A DNA stretch of 64,000 nucleotides. Origin: Hyposmocoma kahamanoa. Taxonomy: Eukaryota > Arthropoda > Insecta > Lepidoptera > Cosmopterigidae. Each line of letters begins with the position of its first letter. The first letter of the stretch is position 1. This document shows, one piece after another, positions 43,640 to 53,197 of this stretch. The stretch covers positions 24,200,972 to 24,264,971 of the forward strand of contig NW_020654810.1 in NCBI RefSeq assembly GCF_003589595.1, written 5' to 3'. The notes beneath the pieces were generated by a model. That model was not told the DNA's origin. It did no database searches and saw nothing but the letters and a program-made list of their open reading frames with translations. The position numbers and the translations under genes were made by a program.

Positions 43640-43935
43640 GTGCGATTCACGTAAGTTCAAGCTATCAAAATATCGTCAAAGTTACGTAATCGTTCGATCG
43701 AAGTCCTATCCAAAATGGGTATTCTCGTATCACTTGAACTAACGTTGATATGAGCAGTTTAGTTGTCGAAAGTCTATTGAAAGAACTGTCAAAATTTTAG
43801 CGGAATACGTATGACTTGTTTAGAGTCGATTCAAGTTCAGTTCAATCGATCGAACGACTTTAAAATTGGAATCGTTGACGTTCACTGTCACACGTGTATA
43901 CGTGTGACAGTGAATACGTGATATCGTAACGGTTT
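43640..43935. repeat. Inverted-repeat-rich patch
   Basis: Contains ATCGTTCGATCG (about 43690) against CGATCGAACGA (about 43848), other partial inversions, and the perfect hairpin at 43881-43914. It may be one foldback element, but the outer limits are not clear. Confidence 0.45.
43881..43914. repeat. Perfect 15-bp inverted repeat, 4-base loop
   Basis: TTCACTGTCACACGT, loop GTAT, then the exact complement ACGTGTGACAGTGAA. Confidence 0.98.
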
Positions 43936-44189
43936 GATTACGAGAATCATCCCCCTTGTCTTTTCGCGGCATGAACCTATTTTGACTTTAATATCTAAAT
44001 TACACGCATTTGCGAATGTTTAATAGCTCTTGCTAACCATGAAGAAATAACAACAACGTGATGAAACCTGCGCGTCTAAGAAGGTTCACAAATGAAGTCG
44101 CTGATTCGAATTAGCCTAGCTAAGAAAACCTAACCTAAACCATCTCCTTAGAAGATACTCGTGCTTAACAGTGGGACGAATAAAGGTTT

Positions 44190-44512
44190 TTTTTAATAAT
44201 ACCAAGTGACGGGATGAACAAGTCGTGCACCTGGTAGTAAGCGACACGCCTATCCGTAACAGGTGCAGTGCCATTCAGAGCTTTAATTCGCAAAGATCTT
44301 AGGGGCACTTTCACTACGCCTATCACCCTGAGACTTAAGTTGACAAGCCCCATGTGCCTGTAATTTTACCGGCATCCTTATCCTTCCAAATGGAAATGCA
44401 GTAATGCTTACATTACACATTACTGCTTGGCGGCGGAAATAAGTAGGCAGTATTTCCCTGGATTCGGATTTTTCGGACGGATTCTTTCACAAAAAGCAGT
44501 AGATGCTACTAA
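44190..44512 (-). mobile_element. LINE-tail family B, near full-length
   Basis: The most complete minus-strand copy, from TAATACCAAGTGACGGGATG, TCGTGCACCTGGTAG, CTTAGGGGCACTTTCACTAC, CCCTGAGACTTAAGTTGACA and CATTACTGCTTGGCGGCGGA to CACAAAAAGCAGTAG. TTACACATTACAC is a small local duplication. Confidence 0.9.
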
Positions 44513-45154
44513 AACTATTACTACTGTTGATAATGATGATGATGACAATTACCAAACATTGTAATTAAAAATGAAAATATGTCGTTTCTAATGTATGCAT
44601 ATATTTTAATCTCAATAATCCTTAATTGTGTTTTTGCTTCGCTCATATTGGTTCAAAGTCGAGGCCAATGAACCCTTCCTTAGAGAAGATACATGCTCGG
44701 TAGTGGTATGTATAATATGTTGACAACAATGAATACTAAAATCAAAAACAGACAGAGTTAAATCAAAGAATTTTTTTAGGTGTATCTAACACCTAAAAAA
44801 ATCGGTATTTAGAAAGTAAATTATTGGGTTAAATGGAATCGTTAACTGACAATTTATATTTTAAATAACTGTGCATTGTGTTCCCCAAATTAATATCGGT
44901 TTATTTATAAGGATACAAAGGTCTAATACACATTAAAGGCTTCAATATTAGGACAAAGGCTATAATAAATGGATGAAATTCAGAACGTGGCAAAGTACCC
45001 AAAATGCTGGCCTTTGTAGCTGCAATACCGATGTGATAATTTGCTTCGGTAGGTGGTGATGGTGGAGGTGGTGTTACATAAGTAGGCTCTCTGTAAGTCA
45101 ATCACTTGTCATATAAAGGTTGATAATTTTATCAGCTTTACAAAAAATTCGACT
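44513..45154. other. Unassigned sequence with one hairpin
   Basis: The hairpin at 44770-44802 is listed separately. No gene seen; a GGTGGTGATGGTGGAGGTGG run at about 45053 is simple sequence. Confidence 0.4.
44770..44802. repeat. Perfect 14-bp inverted repeat, 5-base loop
   Basis: ATTTTTTTAGGTGT, loop atcta, then the exact complement. Confidence 0.95.
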
Positions 45155-45492
45155 TTTTTATGATACCAAATGTCCGACGAACCAGTCATGAGCCTGGTGT
45201 AAGCGACACGCCTGTTCATAGCACTTGCAGTACCACTCAGAGCTACGCCTAACTTCAATCCACCAGCACTCGTAGGCTGCTAACATATTGATTGCATGTT
45301 TGCAGTCAACGCGTGAAATCGTAACCAACTCCATTCAACCAAGAATGACTTCGCGCATTAACTGCAAACCTGGAGTCTATCTGTTAGCAGCCTAAACCTT
45401 TCAAAACAACAAGAACACAGTAATGGTCACATCTCCAAGAAATAGGTGAGGTGGCATTACTTTCCTGGACGAATTCTTTCAACAAGGTACTA
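45155..45492 (-). mobile_element. LINE-tail family B, internally deleted, carrying a MITE
   Basis: Minus-strand copy: TATGATACCAAATGTCCGAC, CGACACGCCTGTTCATAGC, CACTCAGAGCTACGCC. After a deletion it continues CTTCAATCCACCAGCAC, is interrupted by a 118-bp MITE, and resumes ACCTTTCAAAAC to GACGAATTCTTTCAACAAGG. Confidence 0.8.
45276..45393. mobile_element. 118-bp MITE with TA duplication (Tc1/mariner-like)
   Basis: The ends AGGCTGCTAACA and TGTTAGCAGCCT are perfect inverted repeats. Taking TA as the duplicated target, the element proper is GGCTGCTAACA to its complement, inserted in a family B copy. Inner arms (TGCATGTTTGCAGTCAACGC and GCGCATTAACTGCAAACC) also pair partly. TA duplication suggests a Tc1/mariner-type helper. 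Confidence 0.75.
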
Positions 45493-46185
45493 AATTTCAC
45501 CATTGAAATGTGTCATAAGTTCTGTTGACTTAGATAACACACGAAAACAAGCAGTGTACCACAAGGGAGCGCAAATGCGATATTCTTATTCACCCTGTCA
45601 GCAGAAACAAAGGCTCTCAGCTAATTAAAGGCACCGGTTTTGACCCGCAAGGGAACCCCACTTAAATCAGCGTCCTGAATTGATTTTCACACGGAAATGT
45701 TCTTTATACAGAATAGGTACAGGGTGAATGAAAATGCGAAAATTTCGTTTAGCTACATCTAGGTCAAATTGATGTACCTATCAGTGAGCGTAGCACCCCC
45801 AAATGTGATCGGATTTTAAAAATTCTTTCGGCGTCGCGTTGGGAATTCTACGCACTATACGCACACGCTTAAATGTTTTTGTATTTGGTTTTTTGTGACG
45901 CCTAAGCATTAGAGATGGGTATATGGATGTAAGTAAAAAATTGTCAATGTCAAATACTATAGGGACAAAAAGTTTCAATATGGCGAATACAAGATGAAAT
46001 TTGAGTTTGCTGAGTATATGCAACTATCGATGATATACGGGTGGTATCTTATGTGGTATTTAAGAATACAAGTTGATGCAATTATACCTGTTACCCTGCT
46101 CCTTTTCACCCAATGAAACTTAACAAAAAAAATCCTGAAACAAAAACTCCAAATAGCAAACAGTCACAAGCACAGACAGCGTAAA
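45493..46185. other. Unassigned sequence
   Basis: No gene or catalogued repeat. The 80-codon minus-strand frame at 45781-46023 has no recognised domain. Confidence 0.35.
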
Positions 46186-46420
46186 CAGTTCGTGCACCTG
46201 GTGGTAAGCGACACGCCTCTCCATAACAGTTGCAGTACCACTTAGAGCTTTAAATTACAAAGATCTGAAAGGCATTGTCACTGCGCCTGACACCCTGAGA
46301 CGTAAGTTGACCAGTCCCGTGTGCCTGTAATTTCACCAGCACCCTTACCTTTAGAAACCGGAACGCAGTAATGCTCACATTGCTGCATGGCGGCAGAAAT
46401 AAGTAAGATGCCCATACTAT
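46186..46420 (-). mobile_element. LINE-tail family B
   Basis: Minus-strand: GTTCGTGCACCTGGTGGTAA, CTCCATAACAGTTGCAG, CACCCTGAGACGTAAGTTGA, GCACCCTTACC and GGCGGCAGAAATAAGTAAG. Confidence 0.9.
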
Positions 46421-46424
46421 GATT

Positions 46425-47110
46425 AGGGCACGGCGAGTGTCTCTGGTGGACCCTGACTTGGATATGGACACACCGGGGTTTGTGGTGCGCTGCAGAGACG
46501 GACATGTTTGTAATGCCTCGGTTGCATGTGGCCGAGGCGTCTGTCTCGTGTTCAGCTAGCGCGTCTTAGTAGCGATCTACACGAGGGCCTAAGGTGAAGA
46601 GACGCGGGGGGCATCTGAGTTGCCCTTTAAGTTGGAAGCTATGTCCGGTACTAGCTCGGAGAGCTATAGAGCCTCCAGACGCGTAGGTTTCTGGGAACTG
46701 GAGAAACGCTTCGGCGTCTGGAAGTGAGTGTGCCTTACAGCTGCACCATCAAAGAGGAGATTTGGTAGTGGACTTTAGAGTCAACGGCTTATAGGTGGCA
46801 ACCATTAGTTGTGCAATGCACAACGGGAAGTAAGCGTGCCTACAGCTACGGCACTTGTCTGGAAAATATGGAGGGTACTGTACGTGCACCTGGGGCGGCG
46901 CACCCGAGGCGCTAACTCGAGAACCCGATGAAGAGAAGTGACAGAGGTATGTGACAACCCAGTAAACTGTCTGATCAGGGGTCAGAACATTAACCTAAAA
47001 GGTTTCTGTATACGCACAGGTCATAGGGTCCTCCTTAGGGTCAGTAGGGAGGGTCTCTATAATCAAAACTTATGTAGAAAGGTACGGGGCTGATCGTACG
47101 CAATATGAAA
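46425..47110. other. GC-rich island without open frames
   Basis: Nearly 700 bases with clearly higher GC than the flanks and no long frame on either strand. GGAAGTGAGTGTGCCTTACA at 46718 and GGAAGTAAGCGTGCCTACAG at 46833 are imperfect direct repeats. The texture resembles LINE 5' untranslated or promoter regions or old element DNA, but I see no match to other repeats in the window and no splice-bounded exon. Confidence 0.4.
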
Positions 47111-47319
47111 GGCATTTCTAGTTATAATGTTTCAAAGGTTCGTCGGTTTACAGTTAAGTAAGCTTTCAACTGGTTACATGTTGCTTGATAGGTCAGTTAA
47201 TTGAACGATTTGTTGCAGTTGAATGACAGAGGCTGTGGTCATGTGACGATTAGTTCCACGTAGGTACGTTTAAAATAAAATCGAGGATTTTAAATATTTG
47301 TTTCGGCGTGTTTGTATTT

Positions 47320-47756
47320 CTAGAAGTTTCATTAAGAAAGAAGATGTCCATAACATTAACTTTAGAACTAAGTCCAAATTCAAGTCGTAGGACTTCGTTT
47401 AACTAAAGTAAATGACTCTTTAACGGCGAACTATACACGTTTTCATAACAAGATTCTGTAGATATATTAAGATTATCATTACCTAAGTTTAAAACTTACA
47501 TTCAAAGTATTGTAATTGCAAAGTCATATTACAAAATTGAAGACTACGTGTTAGATAAAGATGTATGGAAAGACGATATGCGTCTAGATTCCACATAAAT
47601 ATAATTCAAACTGTATTCTATACCATTAAACTCTTTTTGAAAAGAGCAATCCCTAAAGTTTCTTGCTCGTTCTTCACAGGGGAGTCAACACAGTGAACGA
47701 ACAGTAGCTACAAAAATGACGTTTTCAAGTGCACAAGTTTTACCTATGGAATTTAG
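47320..47756 (+). mobile_element. LINE family D, 3' end
   Basis: Plus-strand: TTTCATTAAGAAAGAAGATG, ACTAAGTCCAAATTCAAG (C-terminal ORF2 block, broken), ACTACGTGTTAGATAAAGAT, GAGCAATCCCTAAAGTTTCT and GACGTTTTCAAGTG. The TTTGAC tail is lost. Confidence 0.8.
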
Positions 47757-47775
47757 GTGGTTATTTAAATAATGG

Positions 47776-47912
47776 TTGTCGGTGGTAAGCGACAAAAATC
47801 TTAAAGGCACTGTCATTGCGTCGGTCACCCTGAGACATAAGTTGACAAGTCCATTTGTTTGTAATTTCATCAGCACCCTTACACTTTCTCAAGGAGCTTT
47901 TCTGCTACAAAA
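47776..47912 (-). mobile_element. LINE-tail family B, partial
   Basis: Minus-strand: GTCGGTGGTAAGCGAC, ATCTTAAAGGCACTGTCATT, GGTCACCCTGAGACATAAGT and a shortened 5' end CTCAAGGAGCTTTTCTGC. Confidence 0.82.
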
Positions 47913-48129
47913 TAGTATCAAGTATGTAATTTAAACGGAACGGATCTTATTTCGTTCCCCTGAAGGCGATATTCGAATAAAAGTGTATTGCTTGATATGT
48001 TGTTGACTACATTGTACTATATGATAAATAATAAATTAAGCGTGAATAACTATTATTAGGAGAAAACCCTAGTCTAATGGGCGTGGCCTGCAACATCACG
48101 CCACTAGATTGAGGGAACGGAGAGGGTAG

Positions 48130-48761
48130 CTGTGTGACGGTGTGACCTCCTTACACCGTCATCCCACCTTTTTGTATCGCCTCTCTCCGTTCGTATCGTA
48201 TCGTGTTTTCTTCTTCTACTCATATTTAAATTTAAAATTTTGAATTGCTCCTTTTTACCTCCAATTCTGATTTTGTTTCTTCTTCTGCGGGAACTACGGA
48301 GGCTATCACTACACTTGAACCAAGCTATATTACTGCTATCCAGGCTATTTTCCAGTTTACATAACGCCACCAGCACCAGCAGCGCTATTACACTGACTGG
48401 GTGTCAGGTGTCCCTGTTCGGGTCTCCATACGTCTTAGCAAGTTTTAGCAGTTGAAAAGATGAAAGTCCGGCTTATGGGAATTTTATTCAGTACAACAAC
48501 AATATTAATGTCTTAAAATGTAAACGGTGTACAAGAGATTTATGTAAGTGGTAAACGGTTCAAAAATAACAAAAGTTGATGTTTTCGCTACCGCGATCGC
48601 GCAGAGAGTGACGATGGGAAGAAACAAAATCAGAATGCGAGGTAAATTGGAACAATTTTAAATTTAAATATGAGTAGAAGAAGAAAAAACGATACGATAC
48701 GAATGGAGAGAGGCGATACGAAAAGGTGGGATGACGGTGTAAGGAGGTCAGACCGTCACAG
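48130..48761. mobile_element. Element I, long inverted repeats with terminal hairpin
   Basis: About 632 bp. The left arm (CTGTGTGACGGTGTGACCTC, ACACCGTCATCCCACC, GTATCGCCTCTCTCCG, TACTCATATTTAAATTTAAA) is repeated in inverse at the right end over about 150 bases. Just inside each end, ACACCGTCA pairs with TGACGGTGT across GACCTCCTT at the left arm, so each terminus can also fold alone; the right arm has one mismatch (GTCTG). No protein. Related copies at 29.4-29.8 and 53.4-53.8 kb differ in the middle. Confidence 0.8.
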
Positions 48762-48773
48762 CTGTATTTAAAA

Positions 48774-48925
48774 GGCACTCATTATCCTGCATTGCAGTCC
48801 GCCTTGCCGTCCGCCGCGTAATGCAGGATTATGAATGTAGTTGCAGCGTGCAAGCTATCCTGCAATGCAATGCGTCCTGCGAGACTTTACACGTGCGCCA
48901 TATGCAGGATAGTGTGTGAGCTGCC
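48774..48925. mobile_element. Short element built of inverted ATCCTGCAT words
   Basis: Left end GGCACTCATTATCCTGCATT; the right end complement GGCAGCTCACACACTATCC and TGCAT match with small gaps. Inside, TTATCCTGCATT pairs with AATGCAGGATTA across about 26 bases and CTATCCTGCA pairs with TGCAGGATAG. Probably a MITE of about 150 bp adjacent to element I. Confidence 0.5.
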
Positions 48926-49325
48926 TCCTGCCTGCGCGGCAGACTGCCATGAAGGTAGAGAATGGGCCATTTAAGTCTATATTCTTTGGTGTCGAATTCA
49001 TAATCATTTAACTTCTCCCGTTACTTTGTCAATTTCTCATTTATTTCAACAAATCTTTACTTATAGCGTTTTGTAATTTGTTCTTTTTTAAATAATATTC
49101 AATTATCGAGATATAACCAGTAATAGAGACGAAATAAGGGCCATCTATCCCTGGGAACCCATCAGGCAAATGAGCCTTATATCACTCTTAAATATCAACT
49201 CTCGTTTGCGCTGAAATCACAAATTAGAAAGCTGAAATAGTACAGCGCCAACAACTGACCTATGTGATCTCCGTATATTCCAAAAATATTCTGTGTTTAT
49301 TGTAATAAAGATAATATCTCTAACT

Positions 49326-49407
49326 ATGGGGCGCTGTTCCGTTCGGTGGTGTGGGAAATACTGCAAAACGTCTAATTACAAAACAAACGGAATCATATTT
49401 TTCACAG
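49326..49407 (+). pseudogene. THAP-domain first exon fragment
   Basis: ATG at 49326 begins MGRCSVRWCGKYCKTSNYKT and continues NGIIFFT. It reaches CACAG followed by GTAATT, a plausible splice donor at 49408. M-x-x-C-x4-C (Cys4, Cys9) followed by about 15 residues and a hydrophobic I-I-F-F stretch is how THAP zinc fingers begin; the second Cys-x2-His pair would be in a following exon, absent here. The fragment lies inside element G, so it is read as the first exon of that transposon's DNA-binding transposase. Without the second zinc ligand pair it cannot fold. Confidence 0.6.
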
Positions 49408-49485
49408 GTAATTCAATGTTAAATACGTAATTTTTCAATTATCGTCCATTATAGCAAAGCTCTAGTTAAACTGGTCGATTTGAAG

Positions 49486-49518
49486 CAAAACAATTGACGA
49501 CACCCGTCAATTGTTTTG
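49486..49518. repeat. Perfect 14-bp inverted repeat, 5-base loop
   Basis: CAAAACAATTGACG, loop ACACC, exact complement; within element G. Confidence 0.95.
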
Positions 49519-49947
49519 AATTCGGGTAAAACAAATTATATGACATTTCGTCTCTATTTCTGGTTATATACTCGATGAATTCAATAATTCTCGCTAATAC
49601 TATATATATTTAATTAACCAGTTGAGTTTGTCCGTTGCATATTATGGCAATCTTCGACCAAAATTGTTATGTATTAAGATAGACAGATAGACAAACTTTT
49701 ATAACAAAAGTATAACGTATAACTATGTTTAAACAGAATTAAAATGAAGAGTTTTGGAAGTCATGGCAGTGAAAGGGCACTGGCTCAGCATAAATGCCGC
49801 AGTTTCTCACGACGCTGATATTCTGCCAGAACCGTGTTAAAAGAGACGTCACTCATCGTCTCAGACAGTCCTCTGGCGTTATCGTTAAATTTAATGAAGA
49901 TTATTATTTATATTGTTATATGACAAATTAATAGGATACCAAATTGC

Positions 49948-49982
49948 GCGTGTGTGTGTGTGTGTGTGTGTGTATGCGTGTG
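49948..49982. repeat. (GT)n microsatellite
   Basis: GCG(TG)n with a few interruptions. It produces a His-Thr repeat in an overlapping minus-strand frame that is not a gene. Confidence 0.95.
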
Positions 49983-50118
49983 CATGGGCTTTAGCAACAT
50001 TTTATTAAGTGTAATAAATAAAATAAATGAATTTATTAATAAATAAAACTTGAGCACACATCTGTGATTGCTCATTGATTGCGTATCTTCACTCACCACT
50101 TAACCTACGGCTGAAGAT

Positions 50119-50139
50119 CTTGATTAAGTGTTAATCAAG
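50119..50139. repeat. 8-bp inverted repeat, 5-base loop
   Basis: CTTGATTA, loop agtgt, complement TAATCAAG. Confidence 0.8.
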
Positions 50140-50230
50140 CAAGTGCCGGGGTCTTGCTCATTTGAGATGGTATCATGCAGACGTTGATAATCACAGTCTA
50201 TTAATACGAAAGAGCCTGAGACGCATTTAG

Positions 50231-50836
50231 CCGTTCACGCGATGCGCTCATCCTACCGCAAAATGGCGGCTATGTGGTTTCGCAAATTAAAAAAGGATTC
50301 AGTTTAAATACAAGTTTTTTAAAATAAAAATTATTATTCTGCATTGCTAAATAAATACCCTCCGTACTACAATAAAAACGTTTCAAATAAAATGCAGTAA
50401 TACACCGCAAATCCTGCACTTAAAAAGCACTAATGAAATTTTTGGTGTACTTGAGTAAATATGATAATATTCCGTTTGAGTGGTTCTAACGTTTACCATG
50501 AAATTACTCCTTAAAGTATAATTTATAAACATTTATATTCAGGGTAAACTTAAAAAACGCAACTTACGGTATGTTTTCAATAAATAAACACCGACATCAC
50601 CAGCCCAAACAATAACACACACGATTGTCGTGACGTATTTTTGAACTTGTTTATTTTTTTAAATGACAGACCCAGGCATTAAAAACTTTATCGTTGGCTA
50701 GAGTACTTACCGAAATAGCGATTAGTATTAGTTCTTTTACCTGTTATAACTTCGATATCCGATAAATCGGTATGAAATCATCACCGGCACCTCTAGGTGT
50801 GGTATGCTTCCAGAGACGCATGAATTGCGTGAGCGG
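50231..50836. mobile_element. Inverted-repeat element H, copy 2
   Basis: 606 bp in the same orientation as the copy at 16997-17600 and very similar throughout, including AAAATGGCGGCTATGTGG and the right-hand GCACCTCTAGGTGTGGTATG. Ends CCGTTCACGCGATGCG and the complement of CCGCTCACGCAATTC. TTAG flanks both sides (50227-50230 and 50837-50840). Confidence 0.8.
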
Positions 50837-50840
50837 TTAG

Positions 50841-51617
50841 AGATCTGAGTGATATGACATCCGATTGTCGCTTAATAGAGGACTTAGGAGACGTTTGTTA
50901 ATACTGGCCGTATCCTAAAGCGTGTAACGTACAGAATGCTTCGCAACGTCCTGTATTATTATTATGTACGGCATAATAGAGAGGGGACACAAAGGAAAAT
51001 TTCGTTATGTTTGCGTTTGCCTTTGGTTAGTTAGCGTGGTTGCCTTTTATTGCCATTAAGTGTACGGTTATTGAAGTTGCGAAGGGCTTTGTTAATTTCA
51101 TTCCGTTCTGCGTCGAGATTTATTAAAATCTAGATTGGTTTTGAAGCACTCTTTGTCGCCGCGTAAAATGTTTGTATACAAAATGTTGTTTCTTCTCGTG
51201 ACCGCTAGGGGCACTGTAGAATTTACCATACACAATTGTGAAGTAATTTACGCAGTCGCTGTGTTAGAGGCAGAGATCTTGACTCGTACGTCGTCGAGTG
51301 TTGGCCATTCAGTAAAAAAATAAAGTTCGAAGTTAATAATATTTAAAAGCAACAACTTTTTGGATTGGCACAAGCACTGTGCAAATTTATTTATGACCTT
51401 TCGCTACATAAAGCGTGATTTATTCCGTTTAAAAGATTTGGAATGGCTCCGTTCCTGCTGTAGAATTACATTTTATTTACATTTTTAATTTAGTTTTCAC
51501 TCCAATAAAATTTTGCCGTTTATTGCATCAAGATTCTTTCTCCCACTAGTGTAGGCCAAGGCACATTCATTTTCGTCCCTCGCGTCACTATTCTACATGC
51601 ATGCCTGTTTATTTTTG
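50841..51617. other. Unassigned sequence
   Basis: No gene or catalogued repeat recognised. Confidence 0.35.
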
Positions 51618-51738
51618 ATTCTTTTTAAGGAGGAAATTTTCAATTCGACTGTATATTTTTTGAGAGTAGTGTATGTTACGCGTTTATTTCGATATTTGTG
51701 AACCGACTTCGATGATTCTGTTTTTGTTGGAAAGAAAG
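51618..51738 (+). mobile_element. Repeat family E, 5' piece
   Basis: AAGGAGGAAATTTTCAATTC, GACTGTATATTTTTTGAG, GTGAACCGACTTCGATGATT and TTTGTTGGAAAG. The remainder is missing. Confidence 0.75.
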
Positions 51739-51964
51739 AAACATTTATTAGGCTTAATGCTGGGCAGAGCCACAGCGCTGATTTTCAGCTGGAGCCTGAG
51801 AAGAGGTAGATGGCTATGCCTATTTGACAAAAAAATAAAAAGAATAATAAGTATTTGATCCGTAACCTAAACATTTAAAATAACAATAACTAATTTATAA
51901 TAAACAAAAATATGCAGCGTGCTTTTAAACAATATAAAGTAACAAAATTATTAATAATAATAAT

Positions 51965-52233
51965 CATTGACTTACAAATAAACAGACAACCACGAAAAAA
52001 ATGTCCCAAGTCAACCTATTTAAACGTAGTGACATGTAAAGGAATATGAAAAAGCTAAAACGTTGAATTTAAATTGTAATGTCATCGCAGTACTGTCTAA
52101 TTTTGCTTGCTTCGCTGTCAGTCGAACAAACGAAGACTAAAGCGTGAATGACGCTCTGTATGCGATTTTAACGCCCTATAAGTTCGGACACTTTTTAGCG
52201 CGGACCCGACGTCCATATAATTGTAAGTCAATG
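51965..52233 (+). mobile_element. MITE family A, copy 6
   Basis: Plus copy of 269 bp with a small deletion after AAATAAACAGACAACC. The 8-bp flanks are both ATAATAAT, but the site lies in an (ATA)n microsatellite, so the duplication is not independent evidence. Confidence 0.88.
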
Positions 52234-52319
52234 ATAATAATAATAATAAAAATAATGTCCGAGTCATAATAATACTAAAATAAATTAACAACTAGCTTCA
52301 GTAATTGACGCCGTTTATT

Positions 52320-52465
52320 TGTCCTATTTGCGTAAACTCTTTAATTCTTTTGTGAAAGCCAGATAAAGAAGCTACATTGCGAATAGGAGGAGGCTAATTA
52401 TTCCAGATTTTCGCCACGGCAGAAAGGGAATACCTCAGTAGAAGAAGACGCACTTGCAGAATCCA
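52320..52465 (-). pseudogene. LINE ORF2 C-terminal scrap
   Basis: Minus-strand frame: LFLLRYSLSAVAKIWNN, then PPPIRNVASLSGFHKRIKEF. The W-N-x-L-P-x-x-I-R-x-x-x-S-L-x-x-F-K pattern ends many insect LINE ORF2 proteins. Confidence 0.5.
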
Positions 52466-52587
52466 TCCGAGTAAAATTTCAGCCACTACGTGGTCCTTGC
52501 GGATCGGAGCGAATCGATGCATCCGCCAAGATGGCAATCAATTCGAGCACTTAGTAAGTCTTAAATTTTTTTATGTCGTTTTGCTTT

Positions 52588-53032
52588 TTAACCGATTTCA
52601 AAAAAGGAGGAGGTTCTCAATTCGACTCTACGTTCTTTTTGTTTTGTATGTATTTTACGCGACAACTCCGGTATTTGTGAACCGATTTTCATGATTATTT
52701 TTTGTTGGAAAGTAGTTATTTCTATAGTGGTCCCATTTCATTTTGAAAAAATCAGCCACCTCTAAGGGCTGTTCACGCATGAAGATTCATTTTTATAAAT
52801 AGCGCCTAACTTTAATTTAGGAGCAATTACTTTAATGGTTGATTTGCTGTTTCTCCAAATCAAGGCGTTTTTCTCTCAATATACTTTGAGTAGTGAGAAC
52901 CGATTTTTATTATCTCCAGTGTCAAGTCCTGTATAGTGGCGAACTAGGGGATATTTCAATAAAACTTAGCAAATAGACGTAATTCCACGTACTTTTGAGG
53001 TCGGTTTTTTTAGTACTCTGTACTGAGATTGT
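52588..53032 (+). mobile_element. Repeat family E, complete copy
   Basis: 445 bp: AACCGATTTCAAAAAAGGAG, GCGACAACTCCGGTATTTGT, GGCTGTTCACGCATGAAG, AGGCGTTTTTCTCTC, TAGTGGCGAACTAGGGG, and TTTGAGGTCGGTTTTTTTAG with AGTACTCTGTACTGAGATT. This is the reference copy for the family in this window. Confidence 0.88.
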
Positions 53033-53171
53033 TGTTATTGTTTTCTATTTTGCAATACATAATACGTCGTCAATTTGTTAGTTTCCATAACTACCTAGAA
53101 CAACTGATTATTAAATATGTCCCTACAAAATGTATGGTAAAAAGTTTTTTTGCGATTTCTGACATTTAGAA

Positions 53172-53197
53172 AATAAGAAAGAAAGAAAGAAAGAAAA
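53172..53197. repeat. (GAAA)n microsatellite
   Basis: Six or so AAGA units, AAATAAGAAAGAAAGAAAG. Confidence 0.9.

Larger units (their letters stand above)
49110..49566 (+). mobile_element. Element G: inverted-repeat transposon relic with THAP exon
   Basis: Ends: ATATAACCAGTAATAGAGAC followed by GAAAT at the left, and the complement of ATATAACCAGAAATAGAGAC plus GAAAT at the right, about 25 bases with one mismatch. Weaker inverted similarity (ATCGAG, ATTGAATT) extends outward. It contains a THAP-like first exon (49326-49407), a donor site and a 14-bp hairpin. The rest of any transposase is missing, so this is a deletion derivative. THAP domains occur in P-superfamily transposases; the target duplication could not be read because the flanks are near-palindromic. 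Confidence 0.7.

Noticed and set aside
49908..50099. His-Thr repeat protein on the minus strand
   Set aside because: Translation of a (GT)n microsatellite.
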